Shown one piece after another: positions 1 through 8,825 of a DNA stretch of 64,000 bases. The translations under genes and the position numbers were made by a program. Numbering within the stretch: position 1 is the stretch's first letter; each line of letters begins with the position of its first letter. The DNA comes from an uncultured Pantoea sp. Lineage in GTDB: Bacteria > Pseudomonadota > Gammaproteobacteria > Enterobacterales > Enterobacteriaceae. Where the stretch lies: the NCBI GenBank assembly GCA_913778495.1, contig CAJYVD010000041.1:1-64000 (forward strand). Direction: 5' to 3'. The notes beneath the pieces were generated by a model. The model searched no databases and was not told the DNA's origin. It saw nothing but the letters and a program-made list of their open reading frames with translations.

Positions 1-19
1 CGCTGCAAGCCATGATTTT

Positions 20-520
20 TTTCGCAGCGACCGCGTGGCTTTAGGACTTTTAAGTAACGGCCAGACCTCATTGCTTTGGAAAAAAGCCTTCTTTTCTGTT
101 TTTTGTCTTTTTCAGCCAGCCGCTGTCTTTCAGGCCTGCTTACGGTCACCCAGACAACACCGCTCCAAACAAAATGAAATGACTCTCACAGGCGAGGTTT
201 GTGAGCGCCATCCGGAGCGCCGAATGGAGCCTGACGGACCGCGCGGATTCGCCATCCATGGCTCATTCCGCCCTCTCAGCGGCATCCATGCCGCTTCGTC
301 CTGGCCGTCACGCTCCATTCGGCGCTCCGGATGGCGCTCACAAACCTCGCCTGTGAGAGCCATTTCATTTTGTTTGTGGCGGTGTTGTCTGTGCGGCCGT
401 AAGCAGGTCTGAAGGACAGCGGCTGGCTGAAAAAGACAAAAACACAAAATAGGTTTTTAGCTTAATGCCACGCGGTCTGAATGTTCCTTAAAAGCCTTAC
501 CGCCACGCGGTCGCCACAAA
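20..520. repeat. Large nested imperfect inverted repeat (about 500 bp palindromic element)
   Basis: The inner arms, 100-237 and 305-443, are near-perfect reverse complements over about 138 bases, around a 67-base loop (238-304). An outer, weaker pair lies at 27-58 and 484-515; both carry a GCGACCGCGTGGC-like core followed by an AAGGCTTTTAAG-like stretch. The loop holds a small palindrome (278-295, GCGGCATCCATGCCGC core). Because of the symmetry, both strands show similar open frames of about 100 codons with no start-site signals. They look like by-products of the repeat rather than genes. No transposase or terminal target duplication is visible. The element sits where E. coli carries yacL and acnB upstream of speD. 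Confidence 0.8.
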
Positions 521-536
521 ACATAAAAAACTCGCA

Positions 537-660
537 GCGAGGTTTGTGAGGCGCCATCCCCACTTGCTGAACGAGTGAAGGCTTCCAGGGCGAGCGGCAT
601 GGATGCCGCGAGAGGCGGCGTTGAGCAGGAGCGAATCGACGCCGGTCCGTCAGGAAGTCT
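537..660. repeat. Second, diverged copy of the central palindrome segment
   Basis: This stretch repeats landmarks of the 20-520 element in inverted order. It has GCGAGGTTTGTGAG followed by GCGCCATCC (537-559), an AGCGGCATGGATGCCGC block (593-609) matching the reverse complement of 278-295, and a GGTCCGTCAGG block (644-654) matching the reverse complement of about 230-240. The segment between the first two landmarks differs, so this is a rearranged or degenerate family member, not a simple duplication. No gene is supported here. Confidence 0.6.
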
Positions 661-812
661 GAGTGAGTGAAGGGACCGCGCAGCGGCGAGTGGGGCTGGC
701 GCAGGGCCGGGGAGTGCAGAGGGCGCGGCCAAGGCGCCCTCTGCTCGTGCGCCGCACGGCGGGCAATGCAACTGCCGTTGCTATGGCGAACGAAAGATGC
801 ACCGAACCAACG

Positions 813-882
813 AAAAGCACCCAGCCGCTGCCTACGGCTAAAGCCCCGCCACGGCAAGTGGCAAAAGCACCCAGCCGCTGCC
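813..882. repeat. Pair of 20-bp direct repeats downstream of speD
   Basis: The same 20 bases (starting AAAAGCACCC, ending AGCCGCTGCC) occur at 813-832 and 863-882. Read on the minus strand they lie just after the speD stop codon. Each follows a short GC stem (GCCGC/GCGGC or GCCGT/GCGGC around a five-base loop) and ends in a TGCTTTT run. They could be tandem weak terminators for speED or part of the same dispersed repeat family as the neighbouring palindrome. Confidence 0.55.
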
Positions 883-892
883 CGCGGCCCTA

Positions 893-1702
893 TTACGAAA
901 TTCGCAAACCCGTGGCGGGGATATTGCGGCCGTAATAAATCTCCCGCATCTCTTTCCACAGCAAATCGGTAATGCGCTTGTGCTCCTGAGGCGTCAAATC
1001 ATCGGGGCGCGTGTTAAACAGGTAGTACTTCAAATCAAACTCTTTCAGCAACATCTTAGTGTGGAAGATATTTTCCTGATACACGTTCACATCGACCATG
1101 TCATACATCGACTTCATATCTTCCGACATAAAGTTCTGAATCGAGTTGATCTCATGGTCGATGAAGTGCTTCACGCCGTTCACATCACGGGTGAACCCGC
1201 GCACGCGATAATCGATGGTAACGATGTCAGATTCCAGCTGGTGAATCAGGTAGTTCAGCGCTTTTAGCGGAGAGATAACGCCACAGGTTGAGACCTCAAT
1301 ATCCGCACGGAAGGTGCACAGGCCGCCTTCGGGATGGCTCTCGGGATAGGTGTGCACGCAGATATGGCTTTTATCCAGGTGCGCCACAACAGAGTTTGGC
1401 AGCGGGCCAGGGTGCTCCGAATTATCGATATCTTTCGGGTTAATCGGCTCTTCGCTTACCAAAATGGTGACGCTGGCACCCTGCGGTTCATAATCCTGGC
1501 GCGCAATGTTCAGCACGTTAGCCCCGATAATCGAACAGGTTTCCGTCAGGATCTCCGTCAGACGCGTCGCGTTGTACTGCTCATCAATGTAGGCAATATA
1601 TCCGTCGCGTTCGGCTTCGGTGTTAGCGTAGCAAATGTCGTAAATACAGAAACTCAGGCTTTTTGTTAGGTTGTTAAAGCCGTGCAATTTCAGCTTTTGC
1701 AA
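893..1702 (-). CDS. speD: S-adenosylmethionine decarboxylase proenzyme
   Basis: This enzyme decarboxylates S-adenosylmethionine to supply the aminopropyl donor for spermidine synthesis. The 269-residue product matches E. coli SpeD almost throughout. It keeps the self-cleavage site LDKS|HICVH, where cleavage between Lys111 and Ser112 turns Ser112 into the pyruvoyl cofactor. The start is TTG at 1702 (Met-Gln-Lys-Leu-Lys-Leu-His-Gly aligns to the E. coli N-terminus), which overlaps the end of speE by 13 bases and has GAGGA upstream. The C-terminus is about five residues longer than in E. coli. It is the second gene of a speE-speD operon, so the two polyamine enzymes are probably translationally coupled. 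Confidence 0.96.
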   Translation of the reverse strand: MQKLKLHGFNNLTKSLSFCIYDICYANTEAERDGYIAYIDEQYNATRLTEILTETCSIIGANVLNIARQDYEPQGASVTILVSEEPINPKDIDNSEHPGPLPNSVVAHLDKSHICVHTYPESHPEGGLCTFRADIEVSTCGVISPLKALNYLIHQLESDIVTIDYRVRGFTRDVNGVKHFIDHEINSIQNFMSEDMKSMYDMVDVNVYQENIFHTKMLLKEFDLKYYLFNTRPDDLTPQEHKRITDLLWKEMREIYYGRNIPATGLRIS

Positions 1703-2571
1703 TTTGTTTCATCCTCATCTGACAAGGCATCCAGCAGATAGCGCGGCAGAGCGAAACTGCCCGAGTGGATCGCGGGCGTGTAGTAGCGACAGGGCAGATT
1801 TGCTGCGGCAAAGCGCTGTTGCAGCGTGGCGGTATCGAGCGCGCGAAGGGCAGGATTGTCACTGGCCCAGGCAAACGTCATGATGCCGCCGTAGTAAGTG
1901 GGGATCGCCGCCTGATAAAAACTCACGTCGGCAAAGTAGTGCCTGAGCTTGCGGTGGCTGTTTACCGCTTCATCCTGCTGCAAAAAGCAGACGCCGTTCT
2001 GCGCCACAAAAATGCCGCCTGGATTCAGCGCCTTTTTACAGCCTGCGTAAAAAGCGGAGGTAAACAGACTTTCGCCCGGACCGATCGGATCGGTGCAGTC
2101 TGAAATGATCACGTCAAACTTTTCGTCGGTCTGGGTAACGAAATCGACGCCATCGGCAATCACCAAATTGAGGCGGGGATCGTCATAGGCACCGGCGCTG
2201 TGGTTCGGCAGATAGGTCTTACAAAAATCCACCACGCCAGCATCAATTTCTACCATGGTGATGTGGTCGACGCTCGCATGACGCGACACTTCACGCAGCA
2301 TCGCACCGTCGCCGCCGCCAATGATCAATACGCGGCGCGCTTCACCGTGCGCCAGCAGCGGCACGTGAGTCATCATTTCATGGTAGATAAATTCGTCGCG
2401 TTCGGTGGTTTGTACCACGCCATCCAGCGCCATGACCCGACCAAAGGCCGCGTTTTCGAAGATCACCAGATCCTGATGCGCCGTTTTATCGCGGTACAGC
2501 AGCGTATCGACGGTGAAGTACTGTCCAAAACCGGTATGAAGCGTTTCATACCATATGTCATTCTGGGCCAT
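1690..2571 (-). CDS. speE: Spermidine synthase (polyamine aminopropyltransferase)
   Basis: SpeE transfers the aminopropyl group from decarboxylated AdoMet to putrescine, giving spermidine and methylthioadenosine. The 293-residue protein has the family's Rossmann-type methyltransferase fold. It carries the nucleotide loop GGGDGA (residues 85-90) and the catalytic-region motif DCTDPIGP (Asp158 onward). The start ATG at 2571 follows AGGAGAGCC at good spacing. It is the first gene of the speE-speD operon. The byproduct methylthioadenosine is cleaved by MtnN, encoded at 28086-28784 in this window. E. coli SpeE is 288 residues, so the length is normal. Confidence 0.97.
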   Translation of the reverse strand: MAQNDIWYETLHTGFGQYFTVDTLLYRDKTAHQDLVIFENAAFGRVMALDGVVQTTERDEFIYHEMMTHVPLLAHGEARRVLIIGGGDGAMLREVSRHASVDHITMVEIDAGVVDFCKTYLPNHSAGAYDDPRLNLVIADGVDFVTQTDEKFDVIISDCTDPIGPGESLFTSAFYAGCKKALNPGGIFVAQNGVCFLQQDEAVNSHRKLRHYFADVSFYQAAIPTYYGGIMTFAWASDNPALRALDTATLQQRFAAANLPCRYYTPAIHSGSFALPRYLLDALSDEDETNCKS

Positions 2572-2674
2572 GAGGGCTCTCCTGCTGTCGCAACACCATA
2601 AAAATGGGCGAAAAGAATAGCGAATAATGACCGTGGTTGCACGGTCAAATCCTCAGCAGTGGAGCAGGGGCGGG

Positions 2675-3022
2675 CTATTTTACGTACGCGAGAAGACTCA
2701 GCGAATCTCGGGCTAGCGACTTACATTTTTTGTCGTTTGTCACCGCAATACCGCTCAGGTCTTTATAACTCTCTTCGCCGAGGGCTTTCATGTTGTAGTT
2801 GCTGTAATTACTCAAATCCCAACGGTTTTGTTGGGCGAAAAAGACCAGTGCTTTGCGGATTTGTGCGTCGGGTAAATCCTGGTAGCCGCAATCGTTTTTG
2901 AGATAGACAAACACGGCGGTGAGATCGGCCAGATCTTCTGCTTCGGACTCACTTAAGGCAAAACTGGTGGAGGAGAAGCTAACGAGTCCCGCTAACAGCA
3001 GGAGCCTGATGCTTTTCGTCAT
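2675..3022 (-). CDS. yacC: YacC family small secreted protein
   Basis: This is a 115-residue product, the same length as E. coli YacC and closely similar over the mature part (ALSESEAEDLADLTAVF and the C-terminal DSLSLLAYVK). The first 22 or so residues form a signal peptide ending SFA. The mature domain has two cysteines that could pair in the periplasm. Two ATG codons are close (3028 and 3022); 3022 is preferred because GAGA lies six bases upstream of it. The position beside speE is the same as in E. coli. Its function is not established in any species I know; type II secretion pilotin-like folds have been suggested for this family. Confidence 0.88.
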   Translation of the reverse strand: MTKSIRLLLLAGLVSFSSTSFALSESEAEDLADLTAVFVYLKNDCGYQDLPDAQIRKALVFFAQQNRWDLSNYSNYNMKALGEESYKDLSGIAVTNDKKCKSLARDSLSLLAYVK

Positions 3023-3138
3023 AATCATTCTCAACAGGGGACAATTAAGTGACGTTAGCACAGATACGGCGGGGTTTCCGCTAAATTTGCTAAAACGGGC
3101 GGTGCCGCTTTTTTTCACCTCTGGCGCGGTTTCCGCGC

Positions 3139-3169
3139 TTGACCCTCCCACTGGGGAAGGGTTTACGCT
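3139..3169 (+). promoter_or_regulatory. CueR-type copper-responsive promoter of cueO
   Basis: A -35 TTGACC (3139-3144) and a -10 TACGCT (3164-3169) are separated by 19 bases, the over-long spacer typical of MerR-family activated promoters. Between them lies an interrupted dyad, ACCCTCCC...GGAAGGGT (3142-3162), resembling the E. coli copA and cueO operators. Expected regulation: Cu(I)-CueR untwists the spacer and activates cueO. The cueR gene is not in the window. The predicted transcript starts about 23 bases before the cueO ATG. Confidence 0.8.
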
Positions 3170-3198
3170 GTGTGCCCGGTTTCGACAAGGACACGCTC

Positions 3199-4824
3199 AT
3201 GCAACGTCGCCATTTTCTCAAACTGACCGCGGCCCTCAGCGCCGCCGGTGCCCTGCCGCTGTGGAGCCGTCAGCTCATGGCGGCGACGCGGCCGCCGCTG
3301 CCGATTCCCACGTTACTGGAGCCTGATGCGCGCGGCGAATATACGTTGACCGCGATGCGCGGCACCACGCAATGGAAGGGCAACGCCGTGCCAACGTGGG
3401 GCTACAACGGCAGCCTCTTGGGGCCCGCGCTGCGGTTGCAGCGTGAAAAGGCGGTGACGGTCAATATTCACAACCGGCTGCCAGAGGCCACCATGGTGCA
3501 CTGGCACGGCCTGGCGATCCCCGGCGACGTCGATGGCGGCCCGCAGGCGATCATTGCGCCCGGCGCGTCGCGGCAGGTGCGCTTCACGCCCGATCAGCCT
3601 GCCGCCACCTGCTGGTTCCATCCGCATCTGCACGGTAAAACTGGCCACCAGGTGGCGCAGGGTCTCGCGGGGCTGGTGCTGCTGGAGGACCAACCATATG
3701 GCCAACTGCGCTTGCCGATTCAGTGGGGCGAAGACGACGTACCGCTGATTTTCCAGGATAAACAGCTGACGCCGGACGGCGCCCGCATTGACTACGAGCT
3801 GGATGTGATGCGCGCGGCGGTGGGGTGGTTTGGCGACATGATGCTCACCAACGGCGAACAGTATCCGCAGCATGCCGCACCGCGCGGTTGGCTGCGCCTG
3901 CGGTTACTCAACGCCTGTAACGCGCGGTCGCTGGATATCGCCACCAGCGATGGACGACCGCTGTATGTGATTGGCAGCGACGGCGGCCTGCTGGCTGAGC
4001 CGGTGAGCGTAGAGAGCCTGCCGCTACTGCCGGGCGAGCGCTTCGAAGTGCTGATTGATACCTCAGACGGTAAGGCGTTTGATGTGGTCACGCGCCCGGT
4101 CACGCAAATGGGCATGACGCTTGCGCCGTTTGATCGCCCGTTACCGCTGGTGCAAATTCTGCCGCTGCGCATCATGGCCAGCGGCTCACTACCCGACAAG
4201 CTGGTTGAACTGCCGCCGCTGCCGTCAGCTGAAGGCGCACAAACCCGCTGGCTGCAGCTGACGATGGATCCTGAACTCGATCGGTTGGGTATGCAGGCGT
4301 TAATGCAGCGTTATGGCGACAAGGCCATAGGCCAGATGGCGGGACACGGACCGTCTGGCAAGGCGGACAACGCGCACGCTGGGCACGGCAGCATGACAAT
4401 GGATCATGGCAGTATGCCCATGAATCATAGCGGCATGGAGAGGGATCACGGCGCGCAGGCGCCCAATGGCGAGTACGACTTCCACAGCGGTAACAAAATC
4501 AACGGTCAGGCCTTTGATATGACCAAGCCGATGTTTAACGCCAAACTCGGCAAACTGGAGAAATGGACGATTTCCGGCGAGGGTGACGCGATGCTGCATC
4601 CGTTCCACATTCACGGCGCGCAGTTCCGCATTGTGTCTGAGAACGGTAAGCCGCCCGCGCCACACCGCGCGGGCTGGAAGGACATGGTCAACGTAAACGG
4701 CTGGCGCAGCGAGGTGCTGGTGCAGTTTAACTACGTGGCCAGTGCCGACAACGCCTATATGGCGCATTGCCACCTGCTTGAGCACGAAGACACCGGCATG
4801 ATGCTGGGCTTTACCGTGAGCTAA
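3199..4824 (+). CDS. cueO: Multicopper oxidase CueO (periplasmic cuprous oxidase)
   Basis: CueO oxidises Cu(I) in the periplasm and protects against copper. The 541-residue protein starts at 3199 with a twin-arginine signal (RRHFLK, residues 3-8). An upstream in-frame start at 3139 is rejected because it lies inside the promoter. Copper ligands are all visible: HWHG (101-104), HPHLH (141-145), HPFHIH (467-472) and HCHLLEH...M (523-534). Before the last domain lies a Met/His-rich insert (roughly 375-440, with MTMDHGSM and MPMNHSGM), which in E. coli CueO covers the type 1 copper and binds substrate Cu(I). It is slightly longer than the 516-residue E. coli protein. It converges on the PLP-enzyme gene. 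Confidence 0.96.
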   Translation: MQRRHFLKLTAALSAAGALPLWSRQLMAATRPPLPIPTLLEPDARGEYTLTAMRGTTQWKGNAVPTWGYNGSLLGPALRLQREKAVTVNIHNRLPEATMVHWHGLAIPGDVDGGPQAIIAPGASRQVRFTPDQPAATCWFHPHLHGKTGHQVAQGLAGLVLLEDQPYGQLRLPIQWGEDDVPLIFQDKQLTPDGARIDYELDVMRAAVGWFGDMMLTNGEQYPQHAAPRGWLRLRLLNACNARSLDIATSDGRPLYVIGSDGGLLAEPVSVESLPLLPGERFEVLIDTSDGKAFDVVTRPVTQMGMTLAPFDRPLPLVQILPLRIMASGSLPDKLVELPPLPSAEGAQTRWLQLTMDPELDRLGMQALMQRYGDKAIGQMAGHGPSGKADNAHAGHGSMTMDHGSMPMNHSGMERDHGAQAPNGEYDFHSGNKINGQAFDMTKPMFNAKLGKLEKWTISGEGDAMLHPFHIHGAQFRIVSENGKPPAPHRAGWKDMVNVNGWRSEVLVQFNYVASADNAYMAHCHLLEHEDTGMMLGFTVS

Positions 4825-4845
4825 CGCCTGTGGCGCTGGGTGCGG

Positions 4846-6132
4846 CTAGCGCGCAGCGTCCAGCGCCAGACGGATATCTTCAATAAGATCTTGCGCATTT
4901 TCGATGCCGATCGACAAGCGTATTGTGGCCTCGGTAATACCGATGCGCTGGCGTACCTCCTGTGGAACGCCTGAATGGGTGGTGCTGCCGGGGTGGCTGG
5001 CTAGCGATTCCGTACCGCCCAGGCTGACCGCCAGTTTGAACAGCGCCAGCGCGTTGAGAAAACGGAACGCGGCAGGCTGACCGCCATGAATATCAAAGGA
5101 AAAGGTTGAACCTGCGCCGCTGCACTGACGCTGCCAGGTTTTTCCCGCCGCGCTCTCGGCATCCAGATACGGCAGCCAGTGCAGTTTCTCCACTTGCGGA
5201 TGCGTACGCAGAAACGCGGCGACCTGCTCGGCGTTACTGGCGGCTTTTTCCATGCGGAGCGAGAGTGTCTCCAGCGAGCGCCCCAGCATCCAGCTGGAGT
5301 GGGGATCGAGCTGGGTGCCGATGGCGCTGCGCAGCGATCGCACTTTATCGATCAACGTCTTGCTGCCCATCACTGCGCCAGCAATCAGATCAGAGTGGCC
5401 GCCCACGTATTTGGTCAGCGAGTACAGCGACAGGTCAGCGCCGTGCTGCAGCGGATGCTGGAACAGCGGGCCGAGCAGGGTGTTGTCGCAGGCGAGAATC
5501 GGACGCGATCCCTGCTGCTGGGCGATAACATCGGCCACCTGCTGCATAAGCTGAATGTCCACCTGGCTGTTTGTGGGATTGGCTGGCGTTTCAATCAGGA
5601 TTATCGCCACGCGCCCGCGCTGCCAGGCCAGCTTCGCCGCCTCGTAAACTTTGTCCTCATCGGTACCGTCGCTAAACCCCACTGATTTGATCTCCAGATC
5701 GTGCAGCGTCTTGCTTAGCAGCGTTTCGGTGCCGCCGTAAAGCGGCTGCGAGTGCAAAATCACCTCGCCCGGACGGGCGAACGTAAGCAGCGTTGTGGCG
5801 ATAGCGGACATGCCCGAGGAGAACAGCGCCGCGCGCTCTGCGCCTTCATAGATGGCGAGGCGATCCTCAACAATTTCACTGTTGGGGTGGTTGAAACGTG
5901 AATAGACCAGTCCGCCACTTTTGCCTTCTGGCGGCTGCTTGCGTCCCGCGACGAAATCGAAAAATTCCTGTCCCTCTTCCGCGCTGTTGAACACGAAGGT
6001 GGACGTCAGAAACACCGGCGGTTTCACCGCCCCTTCCGACAGGCGGGGATCGTAACCGTAGTTCAGCATCTGGGTTTCCGGATGCAGTTCGCGCGCGCCG
6101 AGGTGCGTTTTTTTACTTGATGAAGCAGCCAT
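4846..6132 (-). CDS. Cystathionine gamma-synthase/lyase-family PLP enzyme
   Basis: A 428-residue fold-type I PLP enzyme of the Cys/Met metabolism family (PF01053). Visible hallmarks are YSR-NHPN (77-84), SSGMSAI near 105-111, LYGGT (131-135), ETPANPTN (181-188) and the PLP lysine in [11 protein letters not shown] (Lys241). The position of the methionine gamma-lyase cysteine (LYGCT in the Pseudomonas enzyme) is Gly134, so classical methionine gamma-lyase is unlikely. Substrate could be O-acyl-homoserine, cystathionine or cysteine. The start ATG at 6132 has GGAG nine bases upstream; earlier in-frame codons run into the hpt promoter region. It is a lone gene where E. coli has gcd and is divergent from hpt. 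The exact reaction cannot be read from sequence. Confidence 0.85.
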   Translation of the reverse strand: MAASSSKKTHLGARELHPETQMLNYGYDPRLSEGAVKPPVFLTSTFVFNSAEEGQEFFDFVAGRKQPPEGKSGGLVYSRFNHPNSEIVEDRLAIYEGAERAALFSSGMSAIATTLLTFARPGEVILHSQPLYGGTETLLSKTLHDLEIKSVGFSDGTDEDKVYEAAKLAWQRGRVAIILIETPANPTNSQVDIQLMQQVADVIAQQQGSRPILACDNTLLGPLFQHPLQHGADLSLYSLTKYVGGHSDLIAGAVMGSKTLIDKVRSLRSAIGTQLDPHSSWMLGRSLETLSLRMEKAASNAEQVAAFLRTHPQVEKLHWLPYLDAESAAGKTWQRQCSGAGSTFSFDIHGGQPAAFRFLNALALFKLAVSLGGTESLASHPGSTTHSGVPQEVRQRIGITEATIRLSIGIENAQDLIEDIRLALDAAR

Positions 6133-6300
6133 AGAAGACTCCTGAAGTAGCCGTGATCGGGGCAGAGGGATGCCATCCAGTAAAAACCAGCGCAATAAAT
6201 TTCGCCACGGTATCGTTTGCGTTCTGTGCGCCGGGTTAGAGGATGCGGTGAATATGGTAAACTTCGCCCCTTTCTGAACACCTTCAATCGGGCGAATGCA

Positions 6301-6837
6301 ATGAAACACACCGTCGACGTGATGATCTCTGAGCAGGAGATCGCAACCCGTGTGGCCGAACTGGGCGCACAGATTAGCGAACACTACCGCGACAGCGGCA
6401 AAGAGCTGGTGCTGGTTGGCCTGCTGCGCGGATCGTTTATGTTTATGGCCGATCTCTGCCGCGCCATTACCGTGCCGCACGAAGTGGATTTTATTACCGC
6501 GTCCAGCTACGGCAGCGGCATGTCTAGCTCGCGTGATGTGAAGATCTTAAAGGATCTGGATGAAGACATTCGCGGCAAAGACGTACTGATCGTGGAAGAC
6601 ATCATTGACTCCGGCAACACGCTGAGCAAAGTGCGCGAAATTCTGCAGCTGCGCGCGCCAACCTCGCTGGCAATTTGTACGCTGTTGGACAAGCCAGAGC
6701 GCCGTGAAGTTGAGGTACCGGTCGAGTTTGTCGGCTTTACCATTCCTGATGAGTTTGTGGTGGGCTTCGGCATTGACTACGCCCAGCGCTATCGCCATCT
6801 GCCGTACATTGGCAAAGTGATCCCCACTGGCGAATAA
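6301..6837 (+). CDS. hpt: Hypoxanthine phosphoribosyltransferase
   Basis: Hpt salvages hypoxanthine (and guanine weakly) using PRPP to form IMP. The 178-residue product matches E. coli Hpt almost end to end. It contains the PRPP-binding loop [14 protein letters not shown] (residues 95-108) and the flexible-loop region SSYGSGM (68-74). The start ATG at 6301 encodes the canonical Met-Lys-His-Thr-Val N-terminus; the frame is open further upstream, but those residues resemble nothing in the family. It is transcribed away from the PLP enzyme and ends before a hairpin at 6887. The can gene (carbonic anhydrase), which lies beside hpt in E. coli, is absent. Confidence 0.97.
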   Translation: MKHTVDVMISEQEIATRVAELGAQISEHYRDSGKELVLVGLLRGSFMFMADLCRAITVPHEVDFITASSYGSGMSSSRDVKILKDLDEDIRGKDVLIVEDIIDSGNTLSKVREILQLRAPTSLAICTLLDKPERREVEVPVEFVGFTIPDEFVVGFGIDYAQRYRHLPYIGKVIPTGE

Positions 6838-6886
6838 CCGCACAATCTTCCAAGGCCAACGCCGCTCGCTTACGTTAAGATGCGCA

Positions 6887-6925
6887 GCCCGTAAGTCATT
6901 GACTCACGGGCGCTGTTTATCTTTT
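6887..6925 (+). terminator. Probable terminator after hpt
   Basis: Inverted repeat GCCCGTAAGTC...GACTCACGGGC (one mismatch in 11 pairs, three-base loop), followed by a T-rich but interrupted tail (GTTTATCTTTT). It lies 50 bases after the hpt stop and well before yadG. Confidence 0.6.
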
Positions 6926-7080
6926 GGGTGTGGGGCATAGCGTTAACGTCGCCACGGCGCAGACGCGGCGCTTCGCCTTTGATTTCACAACTGTTATTGC
7001 TCAATAACCCCGCAAACCTGGCGTAAGCGCACTATCATCTATGTGGCAATGATGTCACGACAACAGGATATGGATTCGTA

Positions 7081-8004
7081 ATGACTAATGCACTGGAACT
7101 TTCCGGGCTGACAAAGACCTATCCCGGCGGCGTACAGGCGCTGAAAGGGCTGGATCTCAACGTGGAAGCGGGTGATTTCTACGCGCTGCTGGGGCCAAAT
7201 GGCGCCGGTAAATCCACCACTATTGGTATTATCAGTTCGCTGGTGAATAAATCCGGCGGCAGCGTGCGCGTCTTTGGCTATGACCTGCAGAAAGACGTGG
7301 TTAACGCCAAGCGCCAGCTGGGTCTGGTGCCGCAGGAATTTAACTTTAATCCGTTTGAAACCGTCATGCAGATCGTGGTTAATCAGGCGGGCTATTACGG
7401 CGTAGAGCGTCGCGAAGCCAATGCGCGCGCGGAAAAATACCTTAATCAGCTCGACTTATGGGGCAAGCGCAACGAACGTGCGCGCATGCTGTCGGGCGGA
7501 ATGAAACGCCGCTTGATGATTGCCCGTGCGCTGATGCACGAGCCGAAGTTGCTGATCCTCGACGAACCTACTGCGGGCGTTGACATCGAGCTGCGTCGCT
7601 CAATGTGGGCCTTCCTGAAAGAGCTGAATGCCAAAGGCACCACCATTATTCTGACCACGCACTATCTGGAAGAAGCGGAGATGCTGTGTCGTAATATCGG
7701 CATCATTCAGCGCGGTGAGCTGGTGGAAAACACCTCCATGAAGGGGCTGCTATCCAAGCTGAAATCGGAAACCTTCATTCTCGATCTCGCCCCGCGCAGT
7801 CCGCTGCCGCAGCTGGAAGGCTTCCAGTATCGCTTGGTCGATACCTCCACGCTGGAAGTCGAAGTGATGCGCGAGCAGGGGCTGAATAGCGTCTTCAGTC
7901 AGCTGAGTGCGCAGGGCGTGCAGGTGCTGAGCATGCGTAACAAAGCCAACCGTTTGGAAGAGCTGTTTGTTGGCCTGACCCAAGGAAAAGGAGCGAAAGT
8001 ATGA
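7081..8004 (+). CDS. yadG: ABC transporter ATP-binding protein YadG
   Basis: This is the ATPase subunit of a predicted two-component ABC-2 type exporter with YadH. Its 307 residues carry Walker A GPNGAGKST (38-46), the ABC signature LSGGMKRR (137-144) and Walker B LLILDEP (157-163), with a helical C-terminal extension common to the DrrA/NodI-like group. The start ATG at 7081 has GGA six bases upstream and matches the E. coli start. The stop overlaps the yadH ATG by four bases (ATGA), implying translational coupling. The substrate is unknown. Confidence 0.93.
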   Translation: MTNALELSGLTKTYPGGVQALKGLDLNVEAGDFYALLGPNGAGKSTTIGIISSLVNKSGGSVRVFGYDLQKDVVNAKRQLGLVPQEFNFNPFETVMQIVVNQAGYYGVERREANARAEKYLNQLDLWGKRNERARMLSGGMKRRLMIARALMHEPKLLILDEPTAGVDIELRRSMWAFLKELNAKGTTIILTTHYLEEAEMLCRNIGIIQRGELVENTSMKGLLSKLKSETFILDLAPRSPLPQLEGFQYRLVDTSTLEVEVMREQGLNSVFSQLSAQGVQVLSMRNKANRLEELFVGLTQGKGAKV

Positions 8005-8771
8005 CCCGTTTGTATTGGGTAGCCCTTAAAAGTATCTGGGCCAAAGAGATCAACCGCTTTGCCCGCATCTGGATTCAGACGCTGGTGCCGCCGGTGATCA
8101 CCATGACGCTCTATTTCATCATCTTCGGCAACTTGATCGGCTCGCGTATTGGCGACATGCACGGCTTCAGCTACATGCAGTTTATCGTGCCCGGTCTGAT
8201 TATGATGGCGGTGATCACCAACGCCTACGCCAACGTCGCCTCGTCGTTTTTCAGCGCCAAGTTCCAGCGCAACATTGAAGAACTGCTGGTGGCTCCGGTG
8301 CCGACGCATATCATCATTGCTGGCTACGTGGGCGGCGGCGTTGCCCGCGGCGTCTGCGTCGGCGTGCTGGTCACGGCGATTTCGCTGTTTTTCGTGCCGT
8401 TTCACGTGCATGCATGGTCAATGGTGGCGGTAACGTTACTGCTGACGGCGATTCTGTTCTCACTGGCGGGTCTGCTGAATGCGGTATTCGCCCGTACCTT
8501 TGACGATATCAGCCTGATTCCGACGTTTGTGCTGACGCCGCTAACCTACCTCGGCGGCGTCTTCTACTCGCTGTCGCTGTTGCCGCCGTTCTGGCAGGCG
8601 GTGTCGAAGCTGAATCCGGTGGTGTATATGATCAGCGGTTTCCGCTACGGTTTTCTGGGCATTAATGACGTGCCGCTGGTGTTTACCCTGTCGGTGCTGA
8701 TCGCCTTTATCGTGGTGTTCTATATCCTGGTTTATGCGCTGATCCAGCGCGGGCGCGGCTTACGTACCTAA
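8001..8771 (+). CDS. yadH: ABC-2 type inner-membrane transport permease YadH
   Basis: This is the membrane partner of YadG: 256 residues with about six hydrophobic segments of ABC-2 permease type. The family-typical cytoplasmic stretch RNIEELLVAPV sits mid-protein, and LNPVVYMISGFRYGFLG precedes the last membrane span. Length and sequence match E. coli YadH. Translation is coupled to yadG through a four-base overlap. The gene ends eight bases before a strong bidirectional terminator shared with panD. The exported substrate is not known. Confidence 0.93.
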   Translation: MTRLYWVALKSIWAKEINRFARIWIQTLVPPVITMTLYFIIFGNLIGSRIGDMHGFSYMQFIVPGLIMMAVITNAYANVASSFFSAKFQRNIEELLVAPVPTHIIIAGYVGGGVARGVCVGVLVTAISLFFVPFHVHAWSMVAVTLLLTAILFSLAGLLNAVFARTFDDISLIPTFVLTPLTYLGGVFYSLSLLPPFWQAVSKLNPVVYMISGFRYGFLGINDVPLVFTLSVLIAFIVVFYILVYALIQRGRGLRT

Positions 8772-8772
8772 A

Positions 8773-8803
8773 ATAAAAAATGCAGCCTCGGCTGCATTTT
8801 TTT
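8773..8803. terminator. Bidirectional terminator between yadH and panD
   Basis: Perfect stem TGCAGCC-TC-GGCTGCA (8781-8796) with seven T on the plus side and an A-rich run (AAATAAAAAA) before it. It can therefore terminate yadH on the plus strand and panD on the minus strand. Confidence 0.88.
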
Positions 8804-8825
8804 ATGTCCGTGCGTGACGGGTGCA

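Larger units (their letters stand above)
1..892. other. Gene-free 892-bp stretch
   Basis: No protein with recognisable family features, codon usage or ribosome binding site is visible on either strand. The stretch is explained by the palindromic element, its diverged copy and the short direct repeats listed separately. In E. coli the genes upstream of speD are yacL and acnB; neither is present before the window edge, so this is probably a rearrangement or repeat insertion point. Confidence 0.6.

Noticed and set aside
813-882. CRISPR-like repeat
   Set aside because: Only two copies, GC-stem context, no further units and no cas genes in the window.
35-972. Several open frames of 90-165 codons on both strands upstream of speD
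   Set aside because: They arise from the inverted repeat: the two strands encode similar peptides, none has a ribosome binding site or a known domain, and they overlap one another.
3139-3198. Longer CueO beginning 20 codons upstream
   Set aside because: It would start inside the CueR-type promoter and place residues before the twin-arginine signal.
4846-6132. Methionine gamma-lyase as the name for the PLP enzyme
   Set aside because: The cysteine characteristic of methionine gamma-lyase (LYGCT) is a glycine here, so only the family name is supported.
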